Assembly (NCBI RefSeq): GCF_028890115.1
Contig: NZ_JARCJD010000025.1
Coordinates: 1 to 44,858, forward strand
DNA length: 44,858 nt
Direction: 5' to 3'
Origin: Phaeobacter sp. QD34_24
GTDB taxonomy: Bacteria; Pseudomonadota; Alphaproteobacteria; Rhodobacterales; Rhodobacteraceae
Position 1 is the stretch's first letter. Each line of letters starts with the position of its first letter. Shown piece after piece: positions 17,121 to 24,535 of this stretch. Position numbers and translations under genes: made by a program. The notes below the pieces were generated by a model. The model was not told the origin of the DNA and ran no database searches. It saw only the letters and a program-made list of their open reading frames with translations.

Positions 17121-17718
17121 AACGACTGCGGCGCAGGTAGATGTAATAGGCGCCCTCTCCTCCGTGGCTGATGTGAGCCGGTGTCACCTGCAACACGGCC
17201 TGCGCCAGCGGGGGCAAGGCCAGCCATTGCGGCACCCGGTGGCGCAGCACGCCGCGCGGTGTCGGGATCGGTCCAGGCTCGTCCCGGTCCTTGCCCTTGC
17301 CCGTCACCACCAGCACCAACCGCTTGCCCGAGGCCTGCGCCGTGAGGATGAACCGCGTCAACGCCGGATGCGCCGTATCGACACGCATCCCGTGCAGGTC
17401 AAGCTTGCCCTCGGGGCGCAGCTTGCCGCGCTTCATCCGGCGATAGGCTTTTTCATCCATCTGCACGGGTGCTCTGGACAGGGACTGCGCAACCGGTGCC
17501 TTCAGATCGTGTTTGCCCGGCTTTCCCTGCGCCCGGCTGCCAATGCGAAACCCCTCGATCTGCGGTGCGGCATGGGCATGTGGGGTCTTCTTCGGCTTGG
17601 GTTTGGGCAGCGGCAGGTCCGGCGGCGTCGAATGACTGCCCGGATGCAGCTGCTCTGCATGTTTCACGACCTTGTGCCACAGGTCGATTTCTTCCGAAGT
17701 CAGCTTGCGGCGGGTCAT
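17119..17718 (-). CDS. Smr-domain protein
   Basis: This 199-residue protein has a variable, basic N-terminal half (MTRRKLTSEEIDLWHKVVKH) and a C-terminal Smr domain with LDLHGMRVD near residue 107, VTGKGKDRDEPG near 139 and HGGEGAYYIYLRR at the end. Smr domains, also found at the C terminus of MutS2, are nucleases or nucleic-acid binders. Its start overlaps the mltA stop (TGATG), so it is the last gene of a three-gene leftward operon. The stop codon lies at the boundary of the inverted-repeat element. Confidence 0.9.
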   Translation of the reverse strand: MTRRKLTSEEIDLWHKVVKHAEQLHPGSHSTPPDLPLPKPKPKKTPHAHAAPQIEGFRIGSRAQGKPGKHDLKAPVAQSLSRAPVQMDEKAYRRMKRGKLRPEGKLDLHGMRVDTAHPALTRFILTAQASGKRLVLVVTGKGKDRDEPGPIPTPRGVLRHRVPQWLALPPLAQAVLQVTPAHISHGGEGAYYIYLRRSR

Positions 17719-18785
17719 CAGTAGCCTTCCGGCAGCATGGCATAGGCACGCTGGATCGGCAGCAGAACCACCATCCGCCCCGGATCGCGCAACCGGCCGG
17801 CCGCCTGTCCGGCTTCGTCTCCGGTGCCAAAGAAGATATCGGCGCGCTGCGCGCCCTTGATCGCCGACCCGGTATCCTGGGCAATCATCAAACGCCGCAG
17901 CGGCGATTCACCATCCTTTTCCACCCAAACCGGCGCCCCAAGAGGCGTGTACTTCGGATCGACCGCGATGCTGCGCATCGCCGTGACAGACCGGTTCATT
18001 GCCCCAAGCGGCCCATCGGTGGCGCGCACCCGGCGCACTTCGCGAAAGAACACATAGGACGGGTTGTGCAGCAAGAGTTCATGACCGGCGACCGGGTTGC
18101 GCCTGACCCAGGCCTTGATAACCTGGGCACTGACCTGATGCGCCTTGTAGATGCCTCGACGCACCATTTCCGCGCCAACCGAGCGATAGGGATGCCCGTT
18201 GGCACCGCCATAACCGACCCGGACGGTAGAGCCATCTTGCATGCGGATCCGACCAGAACCTTGTATTTGCAGAAAGAACAGCTCTACCGGATCATCGACC
18301 CAGGCAATCTCAAGTCCACGGCCATCCATCACACCGCTGGTCAGGATGTCACGGCGCGGCAGCCAAAGATCGGTCCGGCGCGCTTCCTGGGGCATGCGGT
18401 AGACAGGGTAGCGAAACCGGCCCGTCGGATAGCGGGAGCCATCCAGCTCCGGTTCGAAATATCCGGTGAACAGCGCGGTGTCCGCCCCATCCTGGATCAG
18501 CACGGGACGAAAGAACAGTTCGAAAAACCGCCGCGCCGCATCCGGTGTTTCGGATTGGGCTTGTGATTGAGCCAAGGCGCAAAGGCTTTGCCAATCGGGA
18601 TCGTCCAGATCGGCGCAGGTGCCCAGGAATACCTCCAGGGCCTCGGCGTGATTGTCCTCTTCCCAGCCCTGAAGCTGGGAGAAGTTCAGCAGGGAATAGG
18701 CAGTCTCGCCGGTTGCGCCCGAGGCGGTCATGGCAGCGCCAAGAATGGCTGCTGCCCGCAATGCCGCCCGGAGCGCACCAATCAT
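17718..18785 (-). CDS. mltA: Membrane-bound lytic murein transglycosylase A
   Basis: This 355-residue enzyme cleaves the glycan backbone of peptidoglycan, releasing anhydro-muropeptides for recycling. An N-terminal signal (about residues 1-27) directs it to the periplasm. The MltA domain begins around LFTGYFEPELDGSR and includes FFLQIQGSGRIRM; the C-terminal 3D domain has MIAQDTGSAIKGAQRADIF with its conserved Asp residues. No lipobox cysteine is obvious at the signal end. It overlaps the upstream gene by four bases. Confidence 0.93.
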   Translation of the reverse strand: MIGALRAALRAAAILGAAMTASGATGETAYSLLNFSQLQGWEEDNHAEALEVFLGTCADLDDPDWQSLCALAQSQAQSETPDAARRFFELFFRPVLIQDGADTALFTGYFEPELDGSRYPTGRFRYPVYRMPQEARRTDLWLPRRDILTSGVMDGRGLEIAWVDDPVELFFLQIQGSGRIRMQDGSTVRVGYGGANGHPYRSVGAEMVRRGIYKAHQVSAQVIKAWVRRNPVAGHELLLHNPSYVFFREVRRVRATDGPLGAMNRSVTAMRSIAVDPKYTPLGAPVWVEKDGESPLRRLMIAQDTGSAIKGAQRADIFFGTGDEAGQAAGRLRDPGRMVVLLPIQRAYAMLPEGY

Positions 18786-19441
18786 GCGTCCGTAGCCACC
18801 AGTTGCCAGTTCGGATCGCTTGCGCCCATGGCGCGGGAGAAGGTCCAGGTGTCCTTCAGGCGCTTGATGGCCTTGGGGTCGCCCTCGACGATCTCACCCT
18901 CCGCGTTGCGCACCACCGAAGTCATCTCGGCAACGAACCGCATGGTGATTTCGGCAGTACGGGTCGCCTCGTCAAACCGGGCGTCCTCGACCGCGGTTTC
19001 CCGCACGCCGATGAATTCGGCCTCGATGGTCAGCCCCTGATCCTCGCGCTGTGCCACGGCATCGACAAAGCTTTCATAGACATCTTCGGCCAGGAAGGGC
19101 TGGATCTCATCGAGATTGCCGTTTTCAAAGCCCATCAGGATCATCTCATAGGCACCGCGCGCGCCTTGGACGAAATCCTGAACCTGGAAGGAGGACTCGG
19201 TCCGTTTCATCGCGGCAAGGGCCTCCGCCTGTGGCGAGCCTTCGGCGACGTAATCGATGATATCGCGGTCGGGGCCGCCTTCGATCACCTCGAACCCCGG
19301 GCGTCGTTTCTCGGCCGCAGGCATCTGCGGCGGCGTTGGCTTTTCGAACCCGTCACGGGTGCCCAGGACGCTTTTCAGGCGCAGGATCAGGAAGACGGCA
19401 ATGCCGGCCAAAACCAAAATCTGAATCAAGGGCGACTCCAT
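18782..19441 (-). CDS. Tim44-domain membrane protein (TimA-like)
   Basis: This 219-residue protein has an N-terminal transmembrane helix (SPLIQILVLAGIAVFLILRL), a linker rich in Pro and charged residues, and a C-terminal Tim44-like domain from about residue 75. Tim44-like bacterial proteins are relatives of the mitochondrial import-motor adaptor; in Caulobacter such a protein is inner-membrane bound. It is the first gene of the leftward group with mltA and smr, and is divergent from fxsA. Its bacterial partner cannot be deduced here. Confidence 0.88.
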   Translation of the reverse strand: MESPLIQILVLAGIAVFLILRLKSVLGTRDGFEKPTPPQMPAAEKRRPGFEVIEGGPDRDIIDYVAEGSPQAEALAAMKRTESSFQVQDFVQGARGAYEMILMGFENGNLDEIQPFLAEDVYESFVDAVAQREDQGLTIEAEFIGVRETAVEDARFDEATRTAEITMRFVAEMTSVVRNAEGEIVEGDPKAIKRLKDTWTFSRAMGASDPNWQLVATDA

Positions 19442-19554
19442 GTGAACCTCTTGCTAGGCAACCAAGCCTTGTTTGAAACCAAAGCGGACTGCTCTTATGT
19501 AGGTGACGGGTGGGGCCAAGTCCACCATCCAGCGCAAGTTCAAAGGACCCCAAG

Positions 19555-20076
19555 ATGTATCTTTTTCTGGCCTTTTTGATGGTGCCACTGATTGAAATCG
19601 CCCTGTTCATTCAGATCGGCGGCTTGATCGGCCTGTGGCCGACGCTCGCAATCGTGGTTCTGACGGCCATCCTGGGGACGTCTCTGGTGCGCTCGCAGGG
19701 GCGGTTGGCGATGGGTCAGCTGCGATCCTCTTTCCAGACCCTGTCCGATCCGGCAGAGCCACTGGCCCATGGGGCGATGATCCTCTTTGCCGGCGCGCTG
19801 CTGCTGACACCTGGTTTTTTCACCGACGGGGTCGGATTTGCTCTGCTGATGCCCCCTGTCCGCATGGCGGTGATCCGTTACCTCGGCAAGAGGATCACGG
19901 TTGCGCAGTTCGAAATGGGCAGCATGCATCAGCACAGCGCCGGTCACGACCCCCGCCATCCGCATCATCGCCACCATCCGGGCGGGAGTGGCGACGTGAT
20001 TGACGGCGATTTCGAAGATGTCACGCCAAACAGGCCCACGGACCGGCCTTCGGGCTGGGTCAAGGGGCCGGAATAA
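19555..20076 (+). CDS. fxsA: FxsA-family inner-membrane protein with a His-rich tail
   Basis: This 173-residue membrane protein begins MYLFLAFLMVPLIEIALFIQ, the FxsA signature, and has about three hydrophobic segments up to residue 108. FxsA in E. coli relieves F-plasmid exclusion of phage T7; its native role is unclear. After the membrane part comes a soluble tail with a striking histidine cluster (HQHSAGHDPRHPHHRHHPGG, about residues 124-143) that could bind metal. The start at 19555 matches the family N terminus. Confidence 0.88.
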   Translation: MYLFLAFLMVPLIEIALFIQIGGLIGLWPTLAIVVLTAILGTSLVRSQGRLAMGQLRSSFQTLSDPAEPLAHGAMILFAGALLLTPGFFTDGVGFALLMPPVRMAVIRYLGKRITVAQFEMGSMHQHSAGHDPRHPHHRHHPGGSGDVIDGDFEDVTPNRPTDRPSGWVKGPE

Positions 20077-20177
20077 TCCCAGATATGACAGGGAGGTCAC
20101 ATACTTCGGCTGACCGTTGAGCTACCTGCAACAAGCTGATAAGCAATCTCCAAAGTCATATTTTCAGGAGTATCTCC

Positions 20178-20678
20178 ATGGCCGAGAATGGCACCACCGA
20201 GGGCGCAGCAGCAGAAGCCCCGCAGCAGCCGCAAGTCCAGATGAACGTTCTGGGACAGTTCATCCGTGACATGTCCTTTGAAAACGTCATGGCCCAAAAG
20301 GGTGCCGGCGGCGAGGTACAGCCCGATGTGAACGTTCAGGTCAACCTGGACGCCAAGAAACGCGCGGTCGAAAACCAGTACGAGGTGATGACCAAGCTGA
20401 TCGTCGAATCCAAGAACAAGGAAGGCGGCGACGTTCTTTTTGTTCTGGAAATCGAATATGTCGGCGTCTTCAACATCCAGGGCGTGCCGGATGAGCAGCT
20501 GCACCCCTTCCTGCTGATCGAATGCCCGCGCATGACCTTCCCCTTCCTGCGCCGCATCGTGTCCGACGTGACCCGCGACGGTGGTTTCCCGCCGCTGAAT
20601 CTCGACAACATCGATTTTGTCGCGATCTACCGCAACGAACTGGCCCGCCGTCAGGCAGAAGCCCAGCCGCAGCAGTAA
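20178..20678 (+). CDS. secB: Protein-export chaperone SecB
   Basis: This 166-residue cytoplasmic chaperone holds secretory precursors unfolded for SecA. The family core is present: LGQFIRDMSFENVMAQ, then PDVNVQVNLDAKK, and the later stretch EQLHPFLLIECPRMTFPFLR. The N and C termini are rich in Gln, Glu and Ala, as usual. CAGGAG lies about seven bases before the ATG. A strong intrinsic terminator follows. Confidence 0.96.
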   Translation: MAENGTTEGAAAEAPQQPQVQMNVLGQFIRDMSFENVMAQKGAGGEVQPDVNVQVNLDAKKRAVENQYEVMTKLIVESKNKEGGDVLFVLEIEYVGVFNIQGVPDEQLHPFLLIECPRMTFPFLRRIVSDVTRDGGFPPLNLDNIDFVAIYRNELARRQAEAQPQQ

Positions 20679-20704
20679 ATCCTTTTACTCAATCGAAAAT
20701 CAGG

Positions 20705-20732
20705 CGCTGTCGGCCATGCCGGCAGCGTTTTT
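20705..20732 (+). terminator. Rho-independent terminator after secB
   Basis: CGCTGTCGGC (20705-20714) pairs with GCCGGCAGCG (20718-20727), with a three-base loop and one G-T pair, followed by five T residues. It lies 26 bp after the secB stop and faces the convergent dnaQ gene. Confidence 0.88.
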
Positions 20733-20751
20733 CTTTGCCCGAACCGGCGGT

Positions 20752-21486
20752 TTAGGATTGCCCCGTCGCCCAAAGTGCCCCGTCGCCCAGTTTCTCCACA
20801 AAGGCGTCATGGGCCTCTTTTTCCTCGGCCGTCAGCCGCGCGGGCAGGGGGGTCGGGCGCGGGGTCGGGCGCCAATCCGATTGGGCAGTAGCGCCATCTG
20901 CACCTTGTCCACCGGTCGAAAGCGCAAAATCCGGCTGCCGACCGCCGATGAGCTCAAGATAGACCTCGGCCAGGATTTCCGAGTCCAGAAGCGCGCCGTG
21001 CAAGGTCCGGTTCGAGTTGTCGATATTGAACCGGCGGCAGAGCGCATCCAGCGTGGCCGGCGAGCCTGGGAAGCGTTTGCGCGCCATGGCCAGCGTATCA
21101 ATCGCCTGATCCATCGGCAGCTGCGGCAGGTTCATCCAGCCCAGTTCGGCGTTGAGAAACTTCATGTCAAAGCTGGCGTTGTGAATCACCAGCCGCGCGT
21201 CGCCGACGAAATCGAGGAAGCTCTGGCCGATCTTGGCAAAAACTGGCTTGTCGCGCAGAGTCACGGCACCGGGGGCAGGGGGCTGCGGCGGGCTCAGCAG
21301 ATCGGGACCGATACCATGCACGCCGAAGGCCTCTTCCGGCATGTCGCGTTCGGGGTTGATGTATTCGTGGTAGGTCTTGCCGGTAGGCATGTGGTTATAC
21401 AGTTCCACCGCACCGATCTCGACGATGCGATCGCCGGAAAAGGGATCAAAGCCCGTGGTTTCGGTATCCAGAACGATCTCACGCAT
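20752..21486 (-). CDS. dnaQ: DNA polymerase III epsilon subunit (3'-5' exonuclease)
   Basis: This 244-residue proofreading subunit has the DEDDh exonuclease motifs: LDTETTGFDP (Exo I, residues about 6-15), HNASFDMKFL (Exo II) and HGALLDSEILAEVYLEL with the catalytic His and Asp (Exo III). The C-terminal extension should contact the polymerase alpha subunit. The start overlaps the end of coaE by eight bases. It is the last gene of the dnaQ-coaE-aroE-maf leftward operon. Confidence 0.95.
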   Translation of the reverse strand: MREIVLDTETTGFDPFSGDRIVEIGAVELYNHMPTGKTYHEYINPERDMPEEAFGVHGIGPDLLSPPQPPAPGAVTLRDKPVFAKIGQSFLDFVGDARLVIHNASFDMKFLNAELGWMNLPQLPMDQAIDTLAMARKRFPGSPATLDALCRRFNIDNSNRTLHGALLDSEILAEVYLELIGGRQPDFALSTGGQGADGATAQSDWRPTPRPTPLPARLTAEEKEAHDAFVEKLGDGALWATGQS

Positions 21487-22072
21487 CTGCCATCTTTCCC
21501 CTGATATCCTTCAGGATCTCTTCCACCTGCGCACGGGCGTGCTCCATCGTGTCGGTCTCGATCACGTAATCGGCGCGGGCGCGTTTGTCTTCGATTGACA
21601 TCTGCTTTTGCAGGATCTGGGTGAATTGCTCAACCGTCATGGTGCCGCGATCCAGAACCCTCTGTTTCTGCGTCTCTCCATCCACCCAAACGCAGGCGAC
21701 CGCATCCATCGCTGCCTCGCCACCCGTTTCGAAAAGCAGCGGAATATCAAAGACAAGGATGTCGCTGTCTGCCTGACGACGGAATTCTGCACGGTCCTCG
21801 GCCACCAAGGGGTGCACGATTTTCTCAATGATGGATAGGGCCGAGGGGTCGCGAGAGATGATCTCTTTCAGCGCGCCACGGTCCACCACGCCATCTTTGA
21901 TTGCCTCGGGAAAGGCTTCAGCCATCGGCGCAACTGCCGCACCGCCGGTACCATAAAGACGGTGTACCGCCGCATCCGCATCCCAGACCGCACAGCCAAG
22001 CTCGGCAAAAATCTTTGCCGTGGTGCTTTTGCCCATGCCGATGGAGCCGGTCAGACCCAGAGAAAACCTCAT
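21479..22072 (-). CDS. coaE: Dephospho-CoA kinase
   Basis: This 197-residue enzyme catalyses the last step of coenzyme A synthesis. The P-loop LTGSIGMGKSTTAK is at residues about 7-20, followed by DADAAVHRLY and the lid-region sequence RGTMTVEQFTQIL. It overlaps aroE upstream by four bases and dnaQ downstream by eight, so all are probably co-translated. Confidence 0.95.
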   Translation of the reverse strand: MRFSLGLTGSIGMGKSTTAKIFAELGCAVWDADAAVHRLYGTGGAAVAPMAEAFPEAIKDGVVDRGALKEIISRDPSALSIIEKIVHPLVAEDRAEFRRQADSDILVFDIPLLFETGGEAAMDAVACVWVDGETQKQRVLDRGTMTVEQFTQILQKQMSIEDKRARADYVIETDTMEHARAQVEEILKDIRGKMADA

Positions 22073-22902
22073 GCCAGCGCCGCCGCGCGGGTTGCCTCAT
22101 CCACCTTGGGCCGCTGTCCGAACCAGCGTTCAAATCCGGGAACCGCCTGATGCAGCAGCATGCCCAGCCCATCGACAACGGTGCAGCCGGCATCCTCGCC
22201 GGCCTGGATTAGATCTGTCTTGAGCGGCGTGTAGACAAGATCCGTCACCACGCAGCTGGTCTGCAGCCCGTCCATCGGCACCCGCAGGGGGCGTTTGCCC
22301 TCCATGCCCAGTGATGTGGCGTTGACCACCAAAGAGGCGTCCTCCACCGCATTGCCAGCCTTGACCCAGTCGATAACCTGGATGCGCTTGCCAAACTCCT
22401 TGCGGAGCTGATCCGCCCGTTCGCGGGTGCGGTTGGACAGCATGATTTCCGGCACGCCGGCTTCAACCAAAGAAGCAATCACAGCGCGACATGCACCGCC
22501 GGCACCCAGCACCAGAGCGGGGCCGCCATTGGGTTTCCAATCGGGCGCACCTTGATGGAGATTGGTAATGAAGCCGTAACCATCGGTATTGTCGGCCAGG
22601 ACGGATCCGTCTTCGCGGAAGATCAGCGTATTGGCAGCCCCCATCAGGGTTGCGCGATCCGTCACCTTATCCGCGATCTGCATGACCGCTTCCTTATGCG
22701 GGATGGTGACATTCGCCCCGACAAACCCCGCCTTGGGGAGGGAACGGATGACCGTCTCCAGATCTTGCGGCTCTACATGCATGGGCACGTAATAGCCTGC
22801 GATCTCGTAGGTTTTCAGCCAGTGGTTCTGGATCTGAGGAGAGCGTGAATGGGCCACCGGGCAGCCAATGACCCCGGCCAGCGGTATCTTCCTGTCGCTC
22901 AT
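22069..22902 (-). CDS. aroE: Shikimate dehydrogenase
   Basis: This 277-residue NADPH-dependent enzyme reduces 3-dehydroshikimate in aromatic amino-acid synthesis. The substrate-binding motif GCPVAHSRSPQIQNHW is at residues about 13-28, the catalytic lysine lies in NVTIPHKEAV, and NTDGYGF and the dinucleotide loop VLGAGGACRAV follow. It overlaps both neighbouring genes by four bases. Confidence 0.95.
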   Translation of the reverse strand: MSDRKIPLAGVIGCPVAHSRSPQIQNHWLKTYEIAGYYVPMHVEPQDLETVIRSLPKAGFVGANVTIPHKEAVMQIADKVTDRATLMGAANTLIFREDGSVLADNTDGYGFITNLHQGAPDWKPNGGPALVLGAGGACRAVIASLVEAGVPEIMLSNRTRERADQLRKEFGKRIQVIDWVKAGNAVEDASLVVNATSLGMEGKRPLRVPMDGLQTSCVVTDLVYTPLKTDLIQAGEDAGCTVVDGLGMLLHQAVPGFERWFGQRPKVDEATRAAALA

Positions 22903-23498
22903 TGATCGATAACTCCCTGCAGTCCCAGGTAGTTTATAAGTTCAGTCAGCGGTAATCCCAAAACGTTAAAATAGCTTCCCTCGATACTGGCAAAGAGGCG
23001 CACGCCTTCTTCTTCCAGCTTGTAGGCGCCGACGGCGTGACGGATGCTGTCCCAGTTACGCGTCACATAGTCCTGCAGATAGGCATCTGAGGCCTTGCGC
23101 ATCAACAGCCGCACCTGTCCAACGTGACGCCACAGGGGCTCTCCATCGCGGTAGATCACCGCCGCGGACAAAAGCATATGACGATGCCCGCGCATGTCGC
23201 TAAGCTGAGACAGCGCCTCTTCGGGAGTTTTTGGCTTGGACAGCAGGCGCCCCTGGAAATCCAGCACCTGATCGCAGCCAATCACCATGCGGCCGGGGTG
23301 TTTGCCGCTGATTTTGCGCGCCTTTGCTTCGGCCAGGGCATCAGCGATATCGCGCGGCGGTGCCCCTTCGGCCAGAAGCGCGGCCTTGATGCTGTCTTCA
23401 TCCAGACGCGGCACATCGCAATCAAACGGAATGGCGGCCTGACGGAGAAGGTGCGCCCTGATCTCGGACCCGGACGCCAGCACTATGTGGGCAGTCAT
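22899..23498 (-). CDS. Maf-family nucleoside triphosphate pyrophosphatase
   Basis: This 199-residue cytoplasmic protein has the Maf motif LASGSEIRAHLLR near the N terminus, VIGCDQVLDFQGRLLSKPKT in the middle, and YKLEEEGVRLF followed by GSYFNVLGLPLTELINYL. Maf proteins hydrolyse dTTP/UTP or modified nucleotides; which subfamily this belongs to is unsure. I chose the ATG at 23498, which begins the conserved part; the upstream in-frame extension runs into the origin region. It is the first gene of the leftward operon and reads away from the probable origin. Confidence 0.9.
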   Translation of the reverse strand: MTAHIVLASGSEIRAHLLRQAAIPFDCDVPRLDEDSIKAALLAEGAPPRDIADALAEAKARKISGKHPGRMVIGCDQVLDFQGRLLSKPKTPEEALSQLSDMRGHRHMLLSAAVIYRDGEPLWRHVGQVRLLMRKASDAYLQDYVTRNWDSIRHAVGAYKLEEEGVRLFASIEGSYFNVLGLPLTELINYLGLQGVIDQ

Positions 23499-23914
23499 GT
23501 GGAAAACCCCGTGGGTAATAGGTTCGCAGTATTGGCATGTTTTGTATGGTTTTCCCCCGGTTTGGCAAGCCCACAGACGAAGTGTAGATTTCATCCCGAC
23601 TGTACCGCGATTCGTCCCGCGTGGATTGGGATAACTCCGCGCATGGGGATATCTGAGACTCCCGCAAATGATCCCGGGGTTATCCCCATGTTTACCTCGG
23701 TTAACAACTCGTTAAGAACACATGAAACAAAGGCCCTTAAGGGTTTATTCACCATTTTCACCCTGTGCCGCATGGCAAGTTGTCCACGCTGGGGATAGGC
23801 ATGGGAAGGACTGAAGTATCCACGGAAATCCCTATGCCCTACAAAAACATCATCCTTTAAATCTTTCTTTATTATTTTAGGGTGCCCCACGAGAGAGCAG
23901 GAAAGAGAGAACCC
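23499..23914. other. oriC: Probable chromosomal replication origin (oriC)
   Basis: This 416-bp gap separates leftward maf from rightward hemJ. It contains near-matches to the DnaA box TTATNCACA: TTATCCCCA (23680-23688, 8/9) and TTATTCACC (23745-23753, 8/9), with weaker 7/9 copies at 23644-23652, 23780-23788, 23790-23798 and 23816-23824. A 40-bp tract at 23841-23880 is 80% A+T and could be the unwinding element. GANTC sites lie at 23609-23613 and 23657-23661. Flanking genes and nearby parS support the call; function is inferred. Confidence 0.75.
23701..23715. promoter_or_regulatory. Perfect CtrA-type binding motif in the origin region
   Basis: TTAA-CAACTCG-TTAA matches the full CtrA consensus TTAA-N7-TTAA. 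It sits between two of the best DnaA-box-like sites. In Caulobacter such sites in the origin block DnaA. In Rhodobacteraceae CtrA is known mainly for motility and gene transfer agents. Confidence 0.55.
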
Positions 23915-24370
23915 ATGACCCTGACAGACTGGATGTATGTCCTCTACCCCTATGCCAAGTCGCTGCACATCATGGCGGTGCTCAGCTGGATGGCGGGTCT
24001 GTTCTATCTGCCACGTCTGTTTGTCTATCACGTGGAAGAGGCTGAGAAGGTTCAGGATGCCATTCCGATCTTTCTGACCATGGAACGCAAGCTGATGAAA
24101 GTGATCATGAGCCCGGCCATGCACACCGCCTGGGTCGCCGGTCTGTTCATTGTCTTCACACCGGGATTTGTCGACTGGTCCTCTGTCTGGCCCTGGACCA
24201 AGGGGATCAGCGTCATCGGCATGACCCTCTATCACATGTGGCTGAAACGGCAGATCCGTATCTTCGAAGAGGATCGCAATCAGCTGACCGGTCGCCAGTT
24301 CCGGATGATGAATGAGGTGCCCACCCTGTTCATGATCGTCATCGTGGTCTCTGTGATCTTCAAGTTCTGA
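23915..24370 (+). CDS. hemJ: Protoporphyrinogen IX oxidase HemJ
   Basis: This 151-residue inner-membrane protein has about four helices. The N terminus WMYVLYPYAKSLHIMAVLSW carries the conserved HemJ histidine, and AGLFYLPRLFVYHVE follows. HemJ oxidises protoporphyrinogen IX in heme and bacteriochlorophyll synthesis in bacteria lacking HemG and HemY. The ATG at 23915 is preceded by GGAAAGAGAG; an upstream GTG is unlikely. It is the first rightward gene after the probable origin. Confidence 0.93.
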   Translation: MTLTDWMYVLYPYAKSLHIMAVLSWMAGLFYLPRLFVYHVEEAEKVQDAIPIFLTMERKLMKVIMSPAMHTAWVAGLFIVFTPGFVDWSSVWPWTKGISVIGMTLYHMWLKRQIRIFEEDRNQLTGRQFRMMNEVPTLFMIVIVVSVIFKF

Positions 24371-24415
24371 TCACGACCCCTCTGACAGCGTCGGAGCGGC
24401 CCGTAGACGCGATGT

Positions 24416-24444
24416 TTGACTCATCTGGATGTTCCGCTTATGAG
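24416..24444 (+). promoter_or_regulatory. Candidate sigma-70 promoter for rho
   Basis: TTGACT (24416-24421), a 17-bp spacer and TATGAG (24439-24444). It would give rho a leader of roughly 85 bases, which also holds a hairpin at 24501-24519 (TTCCCC / GGGGAA) just before the ribosome-binding site. Confidence 0.45.
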
Positions 24445-24500
24445 AGGGTCCAAACGGGCCCGTCCGGGCACTCGTGTCTTCCGTATTCAATATGACTGCT

Positions 24501-24519
24501 TTCCCCGCCCAAAGGGGAA
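24501..24519 (+). promoter_or_regulatory. Leader hairpin upstream of rho
   Basis: TTCCCC and GGGGAA form a 6-bp stem with a seven-base loop ending 16 bp before the rho start. The purine-rich ribosome site (AGAGAAGG) directly follows the stem. Rho is autoregulated in other bacteria; a role for this hairpin is conjecture. Confidence 0.35.
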
Positions 24520-24535
24520 GAGAAGGTTTATTCTG

